Source: JAVVEG01 sp041689205 (lineage in GTDB: Bacteria; Pseudomonadota; Gammaproteobacteria; Pseudomonadales; Pseudohongiellaceae). From it: a stretch of 64,000 bases of DNA. The notes beneath the pieces were generated by a model. It was given only the letters and a program-made list of their open reading frames with translations. It was not told the origin of the DNA and did not search any database. The stretch spans positions 28,170 through 92,169 of the forward strand of contig JBDNGQ010000211.1 in the NCBI GenBank assembly GCA_041689205.1, written 5' to 3'. Position 1 is the first letter of the stretch. Each line of letters starts with the position of its first letter. Positions 48,301 through 57,441 of this stretch are shown here, in pieces. The translations under genes and the position numbers were made by a program.

Positions 48301-48365
48301 GTCAATAACGCTAGCTGGGTCCGACACCGCCTTTCTATCTTTTTGATTTGTATGTGATTTTAATG

Positions 48366-48384
48366 TTGGCAAGGTCCTTGCTTT
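48366..48384 (+). promoter_or_regulatory. Sigma-54 (RpoN) promoter
   Basis: TTGGCAAGGTCCTTGCTTT has the obligatory GG (48368-48369) and GC (48380-48381) separated by exactly ten bases, with flanking TTGGCA and TTGC close to consensus. Transcription would begin near 48392 and give a leader of about 57 nt before the solenoid gene. It needs an AAA+ enhancer-binding activator, which is not encoded in the window. Confidence 0.72.
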
Positions 48385-48449
48385 GTAACCTCCAGAAGTA
48401 ACTAATAAATATCTGAGGGGATCAGAAAATGACTTGCCAGGAGACAATC

Positions 48450-49124
48450 ATGAAATCATCAGGTCAAGACAACATCAGGCTTCTTTTCTCGGTGATACTT
48501 GCGCTGGTATTTACTGTGTATCTGAATGTCGCGCATTCCGAGGAAGCAAGGCAAAGCATTCGCAAGGTAAACGGCAGCATCCAGATTGCTGAATCACAGA
48601 TTGCAGCAAACGTCAGTACCGTGAATGGCAGCATCCGTGTTAATGCCTACGCTGATGTCGCCAATGTCAGCACCATAAACGGGGGCGTACAGCTTTACGA
48701 TAACAGCGCTATCCAGTCGGCAGAAACAGTCAACGGCAGTATCCAGGTTGGCGATGAGGTAACCGTCAGTGATTCGCTGAGTACCGTCAATGGCGGGATA
48801 AAGACGGGCATTAACAGCCAGATTGGCCAGGACATCAGCACCGTCAATGGCTCAATAGAACTCGTGTCCAGCGCAGTGGCCGGTGATGTCAGCACCCTTA
48901 ATGGCGATGTTCGAGTGCTGAACGGCAGCGTGATTGAAGGCGATCTCATTATTGAAAACCCCAAATCCCGACCGTGGCTGTTGGGATTCAACAAATCTTC
49001 ACGTAAACCCACGGTGGAGATCGGCGCGAACTCCAGGATCAATGGCATGATCTATCTGGGCCGGGAGGTCGATCTGATCATCCACGATTCAGCTGTTGTC
49101 GGCAGCATTGACAGAGATTATTGA
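48450..49124 (+). CDS. Exported repeat (beta-solenoid) protein
   Basis: The product has 224 residues. A signal peptide (LLFSVILALVFTVYLNVAHS-E) is followed by seven repeats of 18-19 residues around the motif STVNGSI/V (KVNGSIQI, TVNGSIRV, TINGGVQL, TVNGSIQV, TVNGGIKT, TVNGSIEL, TLNGDVRV). This fits a right- or left-handed beta-helix, like bactofilins or polymer-forming cytoskeletal proteins, but exported. A final part has PTVEIGANSRINGMIYLG. CAGGAG lies six bases before the chosen ATG (48450); an ATG at 48429 is seven codons upstream. A sigma-54 promoter lies just upstream. Function unknown. Confidence 0.72.
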   Translation: MKSSGQDNIRLLFSVILALVFTVYLNVAHSEEARQSIRKVNGSIQIAESQIAANVSTVNGSIRVNAYADVANVSTINGGVQLYDNSAIQSAETVNGSIQVGDEVTVSDSLSTVNGGIKTGINSQIGQDISTVNGSIELVSSAVAGDVSTLNGDVRVLNGSVIEGDLIIENPKSRPWLLGFNKSSRKPTVEIGANSRINGMIYLGREVDLIIHDSAVVGSIDRDY

Positions 49125-50759
49125 TAGAGTGACTGCGGCAATTGCTTTCTCCCGCAGCAGATATTTTTGCACTTTGCCGGTAGAGGTTTTTTCAATCGGG
49201 CCAAAGATCACATTTTTTGGAATCTTAAAGCCAGCCAACTCCTGTCGGCAATAAGCGATCAGTTCTGCCTTGCTCAGCGAACCATCTGTCTTCAAGGTCA
49301 CAAAGGCACACGGTACCTCTCCCCACTTGTCATCAGGACAGGCCACCACTGCGGCTTCCAGAATCAGCGGATGTTTAAACAGAACGCTCTCCACTTCAAT
49401 TGAAGAAATATTTTCGCCCCCGGAAATAATGATATCTTTGGAGCGATCCTTGATTTGTATGTAGCCATCCTGATGCCATACCGCAAGATCTCCGGAATGA
49501 AACCAGCCACCGGCGAATGACGCTTTGGTCGTGGCAGGATTCTTAAGATATCCCTTCATAACCAGGTTACCGCGCATGAAAATCTCACCCATGGTAGTGC
49601 CGTCTTTTGGTACTGCTTGCAAGGTGACCGGGTCCGCCACCATCAGTTCATCCTGCATGGGTGCCCTGACCCCCTGACGAGCCGTTAATTCCGCTTTAGT
49701 ATCGATATCAAACTGCGCCCATTCTTTCTGCGGAGCGCTCACCACACAGGGACCGTAAGTTTCCGTAAGGCCATACACATGGGTCACTCGGAAATTCATG
49801 TTCTCCATGCCAGCAATGACTGCCGCAGGAGGCGCGGCACCCGCGGTCATTGCGTGCACCGTATGTTCAATACCCACCCGCAAGGAAGGGTCGGCATTGA
49901 CCAGCAGGTTCAACACCACCGGTGCTCCACACAAATGAGTGACCTGATGCTTGTGAATGGCAGCGAAAATAGCGTCTGCCCGCACCTGCCGCAGGCACAC
50001 ACTGGTGCCGGTCATCGCAGCCAGTGTCCATGGAAAACACCAGCCATTGCAATGGAACATGGGCAAAGTCCACAGGTACACAGGATTCGCTGGCATATTC
50101 CAGCACAGGGCATTTGATATCGCATTGAGATAAGCGCCACGATGATGACTCACTACGCCTTTCGGATCACCGGTAGTGCCGGAGGTGTAATTCAAACCTA
50201 TTGCCTGCCACTCATCGCGAATCTGAAAGCAACTGTAATCGCCATCGCCTTCGGCCAGGAAGTCCTCATAGCTCATCGCCCCAAAAAGCTCACCGCCCTC
50301 ATACAGAGGATCATCAATATCGATAAGCAAGGGCTTATTCTTAAGTAAAGCTACAGCGGCTTTTATGGTGCTGCTGAACTCTCTGTCGGTGAATAAGATT
50401 CTGGTTTCGGCATGTTCCAGAATAAATGCAATTGCTTTGGCATCGAGACGGATATTAAGCGCATTGAGCACTGCCCCGGTCATCGGCACGCCGAAATGGG
50501 CCTCAAATAACTCTGGGGTATTTGCGGCCATAAACGAAACTGTATGTCCTTCGCCAATGCCACGCTTGCGCAAGGCTGAAGCGAGCAGACAGCAACGTTG
50601 CCAGGTCTCTTTCCAGCTCTGATGTTTTTCACCATGAATAATTGCGGTGTATTGCGGATAAACCGCAGCCGCTCTTTCAAGAAATGATAGAGGCGTCAGG
50701 GCTGCGTAATTAGCAGAGTTCTGCTCCAGATTCTGCTCATAGATATTATTCATGCTCAC
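49089..50759 (-). CDS. Acyl-CoA synthetase (AMP-dependent ligase)
   Basis: The product has 556 residues. The adenylate-forming motif is GLNYTSGTTGDPKGVVSHHRG near residue 190, THVYGLTETYGPCV is the A5 motif, and SGGENISSIEVESVLFKHP and FKIPKNVIFGPIEKTSTGKVQK are the C-terminal hinge and catalytic Lys region. It activates a fatty or short-chain acid to acyl-CoA, with specificity unknown. The GTG start at 50759 has GAGG nine bases upstream. Its last 36 bases overlap the end of the convergent solenoid gene. Confidence 0.9.
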   Translation of the reverse strand: MSMNNIYEQNLEQNSANYAALTPLSFLERAAAVYPQYTAIIHGEKHQSWKETWQRCCLLASALRKRGIGEGHTVSFMAANTPELFEAHFGVPMTGAVLNALNIRLDAKAIAFILEHAETRILFTDREFSSTIKAAVALLKNKPLLIDIDDPLYEGGELFGAMSYEDFLAEGDGDYSCFQIRDEWQAIGLNYTSGTTGDPKGVVSHHRGAYLNAISNALCWNMPANPVYLWTLPMFHCNGWCFPWTLAAMTGTSVCLRQVRADAIFAAIHKHQVTHLCGAPVVLNLLVNADPSLRVGIEHTVHAMTAGAAPPAAVIAGMENMNFRVTHVYGLTETYGPCVVSAPQKEWAQFDIDTKAELTARQGVRAPMQDELMVADPVTLQAVPKDGTTMGEIFMRGNLVMKGYLKNPATTKASFAGGWFHSGDLAVWHQDGYIQIKDRSKDIIISGGENISSIEVESVLFKHPLILEAAVVACPDDKWGEVPCAFVTLKTDGSLSKAELIAYCRQELAGFKIPKNVIFGPIEKTSTGKVQKYLLREKAIAAVTLSIISVNAADNS

Positions 50760-50804
50760 GTATCCAAACCTCTTGCGGAGAATTTAAAACTTCAAGGCTT
50801 TTGC

Positions 50805-51098
50805 TTATTCAGATTCAGGTTTATCTGCTGCAGTTGAATTAACAAGTTTAAGATCCTGCGCCTGCTCAGCCTGTGAATGCTCTTCAAACAGATTAATCAG
50901 ATGGTCAGATTTGCGACCCACAGACATCAACCGGTCGAAATAACTCGCTCCATCAGGTCTTAGTATCATGTCCAGAATAAACATCAGGATGCTGATTGGA
51001 CTAAGCAGAAAATCACGCAGCGCATCGGCGGCGAGTTTGAATTGAAAAATAATCAACCTTTTTAACGATGTCTTAAACCCAGGTGCCGATTTATCCAT
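50805..51098 (-). CDS. Small conserved-looking hypothetical protein
   Basis: The product has 97 residues. An amphipathic first half and one hydrophobic segment (DFLLSPISILMFILDMIL) are followed by SYFDRLMSVGRKSDHLINLFEEH. The final 25 residues are polar. It may be a peripheral or single-pass membrane protein. I cannot name the family. The start at 51098 has AGGA nine bases upstream; an ATG at 51239 would add a low-quality extension. It lies between the methyltransferase fusion and the acyl-CoA synthetase on the same strand. Confidence 0.55.
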   Translation of the reverse strand: MDKSAPGFKTSLKRLIIFQFKLAADALRDFLLSPISILMFILDMILRPDGASYFDRLMSVGRKSDHLINLFEEHSQAEQAQDLKLVNSTAADKPESE

Positions 51099-51245
51099 AG
51101 CTGCTTGTCCTGTATTTGTTGATGGGGCGCAATATACCGCAGAACCCCTCATAACTGCCATTGAAACGCCAGCTTGCGCGCATATCGGACCCCAGGGAGC
51201 CTCTGCGGGGGGAGCAAGCGACCAGCACCGGCATCGCATCCATTC

Positions 51246-53003
51246 CTACATGAAATCCATATCGCCCGCAGTCAACCACCATGCCCCTGCCAGGGTTTCA
51301 GTAGCGGGACCATGGCTCCAGCGATTGCAGGGAATCTCGATCTGCAGTTCACGCACAGTCGCTGCTGCTGTCATCAATTTGTGTGCCTGAGCGCGGGTAA
51401 TCCAGCTGTGCAGCCGAACATCAGTTTCAGCTTGCTGAACGAGCAGGCGATGACAGGTCTCTATCACAGCGGGCATATCAGCAGGCCTGGATATAAGATC
51501 CATCAGTAACAAAGACCCGCCATGTTCACGCAGCACCAGTAAGCCAATCAACTGGCGGGCGGCATCAAGCACCTGATAGTAATAATAGCGGGCGTGAGGA
51601 TAGCTGAAATAGCGGTAATTTAAATAATCCCAGTTCCGCAGTCCGATAACGGCATCCTGATATTCTACCCGCATGAGTTTCCAGAGTTGATCTACCTTAA
51701 CTTGATTTGAAACCTCCAGCGGATCAAAACGTTCTGCGCTCAACTGCTGCTGAGCGCATGCTGCTGGAATGGAAAGATCAACAACCGGATAAATCACTTC
51801 GACCAGTTCATCAGTTTTATGGTAAAGACCCAAACGCTCAGCAAGTTGCATGGCTTTGATATTCGGAAATCCGATACCCAGCAAATGCTCAGCGCTATTA
51901 CCGACCTCTTGTTCAAGGAAGGTGGCGGCGCTGCGAAAAAATAATCCCTCTCGGCTGAAAAAACTGCGCTTTTCCGGCAGCACCATTACATCACAGATTT
52001 GCATTGCTTTATGAGCTTCACCGAAGTAGAGAATGTCACGGGGCGCACCACCGTAATGAGCAACTATGTTCCCGTGCTGACGGATACAGACTGCCCTGCC
52101 TCGACCATTGCCGTACTTCCATGCCCAGACCTGTTCATCGAATGCCGTATTGAAGCTTCGCTCGAATAATTGCTTTATTTCTGCGGGCACAAAGGAATCT
52201 ATATCTCCAAAAATCTCCTCATCATTATCAGGATCAGTGCCAGCGCGCAGATCCAGCAGTGCATATGCGTGGCGTCCACTGATAAATTTTTCACTGCTTA
52301 CTACCAGCGCCGCATGCAATTCCTCTAACTCAGCACCAGGACACAGCTCCATCAGCACTTGTTGATGGTTTTCCAGCAGCCGCAGGAACGTGTCAATACA
52401 GACAGCAACCTCTTCGCCAAAGGTAATCTGCTCGCACACCCGGAAAGAAAGTCGCTCAGCAAGTTGCAGAAAATCCTTCAGCACAGCAATGAAACCTGGT
52501 TCAATCCGGTTGTTATCGAGTACAAATTCATCGCTGATCAGCAGTTGCCCGCCGGCGGATAAGAGCTGTTGAGCCCTGGTCAGCAGGTTCAATGACTTTA
52601 TGTAATGTGCAGAGTTTTGGAAGATGATGACATCAAATTTCCGAGTGCTGTTAAACGTCTCAAACTGGATGTGCTGGCATTGCAGATTCGGGCCTGCTGC
52701 AGATTGCAGTAGTTTGATCTCCGCAGGATCGTTTGAAATTGCCGTGACCTTGTGACCGGCCTGGGCCATTTCGACTGCAAGAGTTCCAAGCCCGCAGCCG
52801 ACCTCTAAGATCCTGAGGGGTGCTGACGGCAGGCGCGCAAGCAGTAAGTTGGCAACCTGACGTTGTGCTGCATTGACATTGATGGGACGGCCATCTGAAG
52901 AAATTTCTGCGAGTCCGTAACCGGTGAATTCTGCTCTGCCATAAGCCAGCTCAAGCGCAGTGGCATAGATATTGGCGGGAAATTTAAACTGGCGGGAGCT
53001 CAT
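51246..53003 (-). CDS. Methyltransferase-acetyltransferase (GNAT-like) fusion protein
   Basis: The product has 585 residues. Residues about 60-220 form a class I SAM-dependent methyltransferase: ILEVGCGLGTLAVEMAQAGHKV (motif I), FDVIIFQNSAHYI and LLSAGGQLLISDE. The second half (about 275-575) resembles a GNAT acyltransferase: VWAWKYGNGRGRAVCI, MQICDVMVLPEKRSFF and LLGIGFPNIKAMQLAERLGLY, a typical GNAT end. The start at 53003 skips a 26-residue low-quality extension, although no strong ribosome binding site is visible. The substrates are unknown. It is divergent from regB. Confidence 0.72.
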   Translation of the reverse strand: MSSRQFKFPANIYATALELAYGRAEFTGYGLAEISSDGRPINVNAAQRQVANLLLARLPSAPLRILEVGCGLGTLAVEMAQAGHKVTAISNDPAEIKLLQSAAGPNLQCQHIQFETFNSTRKFDVIIFQNSAHYIKSLNLLTRAQQLLSAGGQLLISDEFVLDNNRIEPGFIAVLKDFLQLAERLSFRVCEQITFGEEVAVCIDTFLRLLENHQQVLMELCPGAELEELHAALVVSSEKFISGRHAYALLDLRAGTDPDNDEEIFGDIDSFVPAEIKQLFERSFNTAFDEQVWAWKYGNGRGRAVCIRQHGNIVAHYGGAPRDILYFGEAHKAMQICDVMVLPEKRSFFSREGLFFRSAATFLEQEVGNSAEHLLGIGFPNIKAMQLAERLGLYHKTDELVEVIYPVVDLSIPAACAQQQLSAERFDPLEVSNQVKVDQLWKLMRVEYQDAVIGLRNWDYLNYRYFSYPHARYYYYQVLDAARQLIGLLVLREHGGSLLLMDLISRPADMPAVIETCHRLLVQQAETDVRLHSWITRAQAHKLMTAAATVRELQIEIPCNRWSHGPATETLAGAWWLTAGDMDFM

Positions 53004-53129
53004 GGCGGGAACTATAACCTGGCGCTGCTTCGGCGCCAACTGAGTAAATGCCGCGCCGGCGCCTTGCAGAAATAACCGCATTCAGCAACAGAGTGGTATG
53101 CGATTCGGCAAGGCGGTAGAATCCACGCC

Positions 53130-54458
53130 ATGATAAGACCTGCTCAACTCATGCTGCAAATACTGAAACCTGACCCTGTCGGCAGCAGTTCAGCGCGCAT
53201 TGCGCTGCAACGCCTGATGATGCTGCGCATGCTGGTAACCCTGTTTACCGTCAGTGGCGCCCTGTTATTCGCCGCTACCGCTCAACTGGAAGTCTCTTTC
53301 GCGCTGATAGCACCGCTGTTGGCAGGCATTTTACTCAGTCTGGCAGCAACCATGTGGCGCTTACGCCAGCCATGGATTATCTCCAGTCATGAATTGTTCG
53401 GACACCTGTTGCTGGACGTAATCTTCCTGCTGATTATCCTTTTGTACACCGGTGGTGCCAGTAACCCCCTGATCTCTTACCTGCTGGTGCTGCTGGCCGT
53501 AGGTGCAACCTTGTTAACTCAGCTGTATCTGAGTATTTTTGCAGTGCTGGCTATTGGCATCTATACCTTGTTTCTGGTTGCGGAACTCCAGGACGGCAAC
53601 GCCATCGACCACAGCGTCAGTCACAATGCCAGCCAGGGTGCAGAGAGCTTTCAACTCCATCTGGTTGGCATGTGGGTCACCTTTGTAGTCAGCGCGGTGT
53701 TGATCACGGTATTTGTCAGCCGTATGGCTGCAGCTATTCGCAGCAGAGAACTTGCCCTTGCCGAAGGCCGCGAAAGCGCCATCAGAAATGAACAACTGGT
53801 GGCCATAGGTACGTTGGCGGCGGGTACGGCTCATGCTCTTGGCACACCACTGTCAACCATGTCGGTTCTGTTGACCGATCTGGACAAGGAGACTGAGGAA
53901 AGTCTGAAGCAGAAATCGATCAAAGCAGATATCAGCCTGCTGAAGCAGCAGGTCAATCGTTGCAAGGAGTCCCTGAATCAGTTAACGCGTTTTTACAATA
54001 AAGCAAACCATGAAGGCTCCGACCGGCAGGCACTGGGTGCACTCCTGCACGACATCCAGGACTACATCGTGAATATCCATCCTGCCGCCACTATTCAATT
54101 TACCGTTACGGATCACAGCTCAGCTGCACTTCTGCCCGATGACTTGAGTCTGAAACATGCATTAATCAATATAATTGAAAATGCCATCAAGGCTGCTGCC
54201 TCACGGGTCAATGTGAATTTCCATAACAATTTCAAAACAGAATTTGTAGAAATCAGTATTCAAGACGATGGACCCGGCATTCCTGCGGAAGTGATGGAGA
54301 ATCTGGGTGAGCCGTTCATTTCTACCCGCAAAGACAGCATGGGGCTCGGAATTTTTCTGGCTAATGCGACCGTGCAAAAACTCGGTGGCAGCATTGAGAT
54401 GTTCAATCTGAGTGGTGGCGGCGCCATGAGTATTATCAAGCTGCCAGCTCTAAGATGA
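53130..54458 (+). CDS. regB: RegB/PrrB-type redox sensor kinase
   Basis: A membrane histidine kinase of 442 residues with about six helices in the first 200 residues. YTGGASNPLISYLL near residue 108 matches the quinone-binding GGxxNPF box of RegB. The phospho-acceptor is His235 in AAGTAHALGTPLSTM, which is the RegB H-box. Cys278 in QQVNRCKESLNQL sits where RegB has its redox-active cysteine. The ATPase shows NIIENAIKAA, DDGPGIPAEV and SMGLGIFLANATVQ. RegB responds to the redox state of the quinone pool and controls respiration and carbon or nitrogen metabolism. It precedes regA by 30 bases. Confidence 0.88.
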   Translation: MIRPAQLMLQILKPDPVGSSSARIALQRLMMLRMLVTLFTVSGALLFAATAQLEVSFALIAPLLAGILLSLAATMWRLRQPWIISSHELFGHLLLDVIFLLIILLYTGGASNPLISYLLVLLAVGATLLTQLYLSIFAVLAIGIYTLFLVAELQDGNAIDHSVSHNASQGAESFQLHLVGMWVTFVVSAVLITVFVSRMAAAIRSRELALAEGRESAIRNEQLVAIGTLAAGTAHALGTPLSTMSVLLTDLDKETEESLKQKSIKADISLLKQQVNRCKESLNQLTRFYNKANHEGSDRQALGALLHDIQDYIVNIHPAATIQFTVTDHSSAALLPDDLSLKHALINIIENAIKAAASRVNVNFHNNFKTEFVEISIQDDGPGIPAEVMENLGEPFISTRKDSMGLGIFLANATVQKLGGSIEMFNLSGGGAMSIIKLPALR

Positions 54459-54488
54459 AGCAGCCTTGAGCCCGCATAAGGAATCAGA

Positions 54489-55025
54489 ATGACCGAACTG
54501 AATTTATTACTGGTGGAAGATGACGAAGTCTTTTCCCATGTCACCGGGCGTGCTATGGAGCGGCGCGGCTACAAGGTCTATTGCGCCAGCAATACCAGCC
54601 AGGCGCGCGACCTGATTGCAGTAAACTGCTTTGACTGTGCAATTCTCGATCTCAACCTCGGCGGGCATTCCTCACTGCAGTTGATTTCACTGCTCAGAGC
54701 AAAGAATCCATTAATGCGGATACTGATACTCACTGGTTACGCCAGTATTGCCACGGCTGTAGATGCCATCAAACTGGGTGCAGACAATTACCTGGCCAAA
54801 CCGGCCGATGCCGACGAGATACTTGCAGCATTGTTGCCCGCTGATGCATCTGCACCGCAGAGCTACTCGATTCACAGTCCCATGTCAGTCAGGCGACTGG
54901 AATGGGAGCATATTCAGAAAATACTAAAAGAGAACGATGGCAATATTTCGGAAACTGCCCGACAGCTGAAAATGCATCGACGCACCCTGCAGCGCAAGCT
55001 GCAGAAGAAGCCGGTTGCTGGCTAA
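54489..55025 (+). CDS. regA: RegA/PrrA-type response regulator
   Basis: The product has 178 residues. The receiver domain begins LNLLLVEDDEVFSHV, with Asp54 in CAILDLNLGGHSSLQL and Lys in DNYLAKPADADE. The short C-terminal Fis-type helix-turn-helix NISETARQLKMHRRTLQRKLQKK is almost the same as in RegA/PrrA. It is the DNA-binding partner of RegB and regulates genes for anaerobic or microaerobic metabolism in characterised relatives. It is immediately downstream of the kinase. Confidence 0.9.
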   Translation: MTELNLLLVEDDEVFSHVTGRAMERRGYKVYCASNTSQARDLIAVNCFDCAILDLNLGGHSSLQLISLLRAKNPLMRILILTGYASIATAVDAIKLGADNYLAKPADADEILAALLPADASAPQSYSIHSPMSVRRLEWEHIQKILKENDGNISETARQLKMHRRTLQRKLQKKPVAG

Positions 55026-55071
55026 GCTGGCAAAACGGCTGCCCGTTCTCGTAACGAGCCTCAGAATCGTC

Positions 55072-55863
55072 TCATCGTCTACCCAGCGGCACTGTGTTCA
55101 GGTGCGCGCCACCGTCTACAATCAGCGTCTCGCCGGTAATTATCTGTGGGCCGCTGATGAAGTGCAGAATCGCCTCAGCCACTGTCTCCGCACAGGCAGT
55201 CACTCCTAATGGCGCATTGCGCTCGTTGCGCAGTTTCATAGCCTCATACTTCTCCTCGCCAAGACCTTCGCGCAACCATTCCCCCTGAATAAATCCCGGA
55301 CAGACTGCATTAATTCGGATCTTTGGTCCCAGTGCGCGTGCCAGCGACAGGGTCATGGTAACCAGCGCCCCCTTGGATGCAGCATAGGCTACTGAGCTGC
55401 CAATACCTGTGATAGCAGCGATTGATGCCACGTTCACTACTACCCCGCCCTCTTTCTGTGCATTCATGGAAGCGGCGGCGGCGCGGATCATCTGGAAGGG
55501 TCCAATCACATTAACGCCGTAGATACGCGCAAAGTCATCCGCGTCCAGCCCCTCAAGATCAGCATGATCACAGAATTTTGTGGTGCCGGCATTATTCACC
55601 AGAATATCTACATGCCCCCATCTGACGACCGCAGCATTCACCATTGCTCGACATTCCGCATCATTGGCAACATCAGCTTTACATACCAGCGTCTGCGCGC
55701 CCAGTTGCTCGCAGGCTGCGGCCACTGCCATCGCTGCAGTTTCGTTACGACTGTAATTAATCACCACGTGACATCCCAGTGAGGCCAGCAACTTGGCGGT
55801 TGCAGCCCCTACCCCCGTGCCTGAACCAGTAATAATTGCGGTTTTTTTTGAAAGATCCTTCAT
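55072..55863 (-). CDS. SDR family oxidoreductase
   Basis: NAD(P)-dependent short-chain dehydrogenase of 263 residues. TAIITGSGTGVGAATAKLLASLG is the cofactor motif TGxxxGxG, NNAG appears in DILVNNAGTTKF, and the catalytic Ser and YxxxK are in VASIAAITGIGSSVAYAASKGAL. The ending GPQIITGETLIVDGGAH resembles 3-ketoacyl-ACP reductase relatives, but the role is unspecified. The start at 55863 follows AGGAGC at eight bases; an upstream in-frame ATG at 55950 is less likely. It converges with regA. Confidence 0.85.
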   Translation of the reverse strand: MKDLSKKTAIITGSGTGVGAATAKLLASLGCHVVINYSRNETAAMAVAAACEQLGAQTLVCKADVANDAECRAMVNAAVVRWGHVDILVNNAGTTKFCDHADLEGLDADDFARIYGVNVIGPFQMIRAAAASMNAQKEGGVVVNVASIAAITGIGSSVAYAASKGALVTMTLSLARALGPKIRINAVCPGFIQGEWLREGLGEEKYEAMKLRNERNAPLGVTACAETVAEAILHFISGPQIITGETLIVDGGAHLNTVPLGRR

Positions 55864-56200
55864 CTTACAAAGCTCCTGCTGCGTATCCTGCTTAGAAAAA
55901 TTATTTCTCAAATGACTGAATATGATCCAGATGCCGCGATGGTATAGCAATCAGAAGCGTTCGCAAAATGCCTGATTAGCAGGCCGCAGGCAGTGCCTCG
56001 AAAGCGGATAATTAAAATACACCACAGTCCGGGCCTGTAATGCGACCAGTCGCATTGCAATCAATTGCCGCATGGTTACAATGCGTAACACTAAAAAGCA
56101 GTAAGCAGCAGCACTTTAGTCCGAAAATCCGTACAATAATTGCCCTCAAACCAGACCAGCTGGACGGTCGCAAAAGAATTCTCAATCACTGGAGATTGAA
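55864..56200. other. Divergent region before the RND operon
   Basis: 337 bases between the SDR gene and the efflux operon. It contains an 18-bp palindrome (56039-56056), a smaller GTTAC-N5-GTAAC repeat near 56075-56090, and AGGCA-G-TGCCT near 55990. No regulator gene is adjacent. The regulation of the RND operon probably depends on sites in this stretch. Confidence 0.5.
56039..56056. repeat. 18-bp palindrome, candidate operator for the RND operon
   Basis: AATGCGAC-CA-GTCGCATT is a perfect 8-bp inverted repeat with two central bases, 145 bases before the MFP start. The symmetry fits a dimeric TetR- or MerR-like regulator encoded elsewhere. Confidence 0.5.
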
Positions 56201-57322
56201 GTGAAGTTACAACACCTCGTTGCTATAGGCCTGACCATTGCTCTGGCGGTATGGATGTTAATGCCGCATGACCGCACCAGCCCTGCCGATCAATATGAAT
56301 CAGTACACACCGATGCAGTCATTCGTGCCGTGCCTGCTGATAGTGTTGTGGGTAATGATGCCGGGACCTTCACTGTACGCACCACCCCTGTCAGTGTGCA
56401 GGATTTTGTCCAGCGCGTGCGGGTACGTGGTGTCACTCAGGCCACTCGTCTGGTTGATGTACGCGCCGAGACGTCCGGTAAAGTGATCGCAACGCCCGTG
56501 CTGCGCGGAGCCCGAGTCAAACAGGGCGACGTTTTATGCGAGCTTGCAGTTGATTCGCGAGCCGCAGATTTGCAGGAAGCCAGCAGCCGCGAAGAGCAGG
56601 CAAAAATTGAATATGAAGGCGCTCTGGATCTGCAAACCCGGGGCCTGACCTCACGCGCCTCTATTGCTCAGCTCAAAGCCGCACTGGATTCCTCCAGCGC
56701 TGCTGCACAACGCGCTGATCTGGCGCTCAAGCGCACCAAAATAGTTGCCCCCTTCAGTGGCATTATGGAAAGCCGGGCCGTCGAAGTTGGCGATCTGATG
56801 GATAACGGCGGCAGCTGCGGAACTTTGCTGGACGATACCCCCATGCTGTTGACCGGTGAGATGTCAGAACAGGATGTTGCCAAAGTGTCACCAGGCGCAA
56901 GCGTAATGGCGAGTCTGGTAACGGGTGAAGCTGTGCAGGGAAAATTAACTTATATCTCGCGCGCAGCTGATCCGGCGACCCGCAGCTATCGTATTGAAAT
57001 AGAGCTGGCATCGACAGAGTTTCCGATTCGACACGGGCTTACTGCCGAAATTTATATTGCTGGCACAGAGATCCAGGCGCATCTGATCACGCCTTCAGCA
57101 TTAACTTTGAATGACGGCGGTGCCACTGGAGTTAAACTGGTTGGCAGTGACAATGTGGTGCAGTTCGCCGAGGTAAATATAGTCGGCGAAAGCACTGGCA
57201 TGAATCCTGGCTTCTGGGTCACCGGTCTGCCGGCCCAGGCTGATGTCATCACGCTGGGCCAGGAAATCGTGTTCGCCGGTCAAACAGTAGAAACCGCCAG
57301 GCCTGCAAGTGGCAGCAACTAA
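56201..57322 (+). CDS. RND efflux periplasmic adaptor (membrane fusion protein)
   Basis: The product has 373 residues. One N-terminal helix (about 6-21) anchors it in the inner membrane. The split lipoyl domain surrounds a helical hairpin (RVRVRGVTQATRLVDVRAETSGKVIAT before, IVAPFSGIMESRAVEVGDLM after). The beta-barrel (GQMSEQDVAKV-type, ISRAADPATRSYRIEIEL) follows. The GTG start has GGAG six bases upstream. It pairs with the RND permease 119 bases downstream. No outer-membrane channel gene is in the operon. Confidence 0.88.
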   Translation: MKLQHLVAIGLTIALAVWMLMPHDRTSPADQYESVHTDAVIRAVPADSVVGNDAGTFTVRTTPVSVQDFVQRVRVRGVTQATRLVDVRAETSGKVIATPVLRGARVKQGDVLCELAVDSRAADLQEASSREEQAKIEYEGALDLQTRGLTSRASIAQLKAALDSSSAAAQRADLALKRTKIVAPFSGIMESRAVEVGDLMDNGGSCGTLLDDTPMLLTGEMSEQDVAKVSPGASVMASLVTGEAVQGKLTYISRAADPATRSYRIEIELASTEFPIRHGLTAEIYIAGTEIQAHLITPSALTLNDGGATGVKLVGSDNVVQFAEVNIVGESTGMNPGFWVTGLPAQADVITLGQEIVFAGQTVETARPASGSN

Positions 57323-57441
57323 AGTTGACTAAGAATTATCTGCTGCATCATCTTTTTGACTGATGCAGCTTTGTGTCAATAATTGTTCTGACCGCAGCCA
57401 GGGTCGTCAAAAACTCGTTAAAACAACAGGAAGGCAGACTC

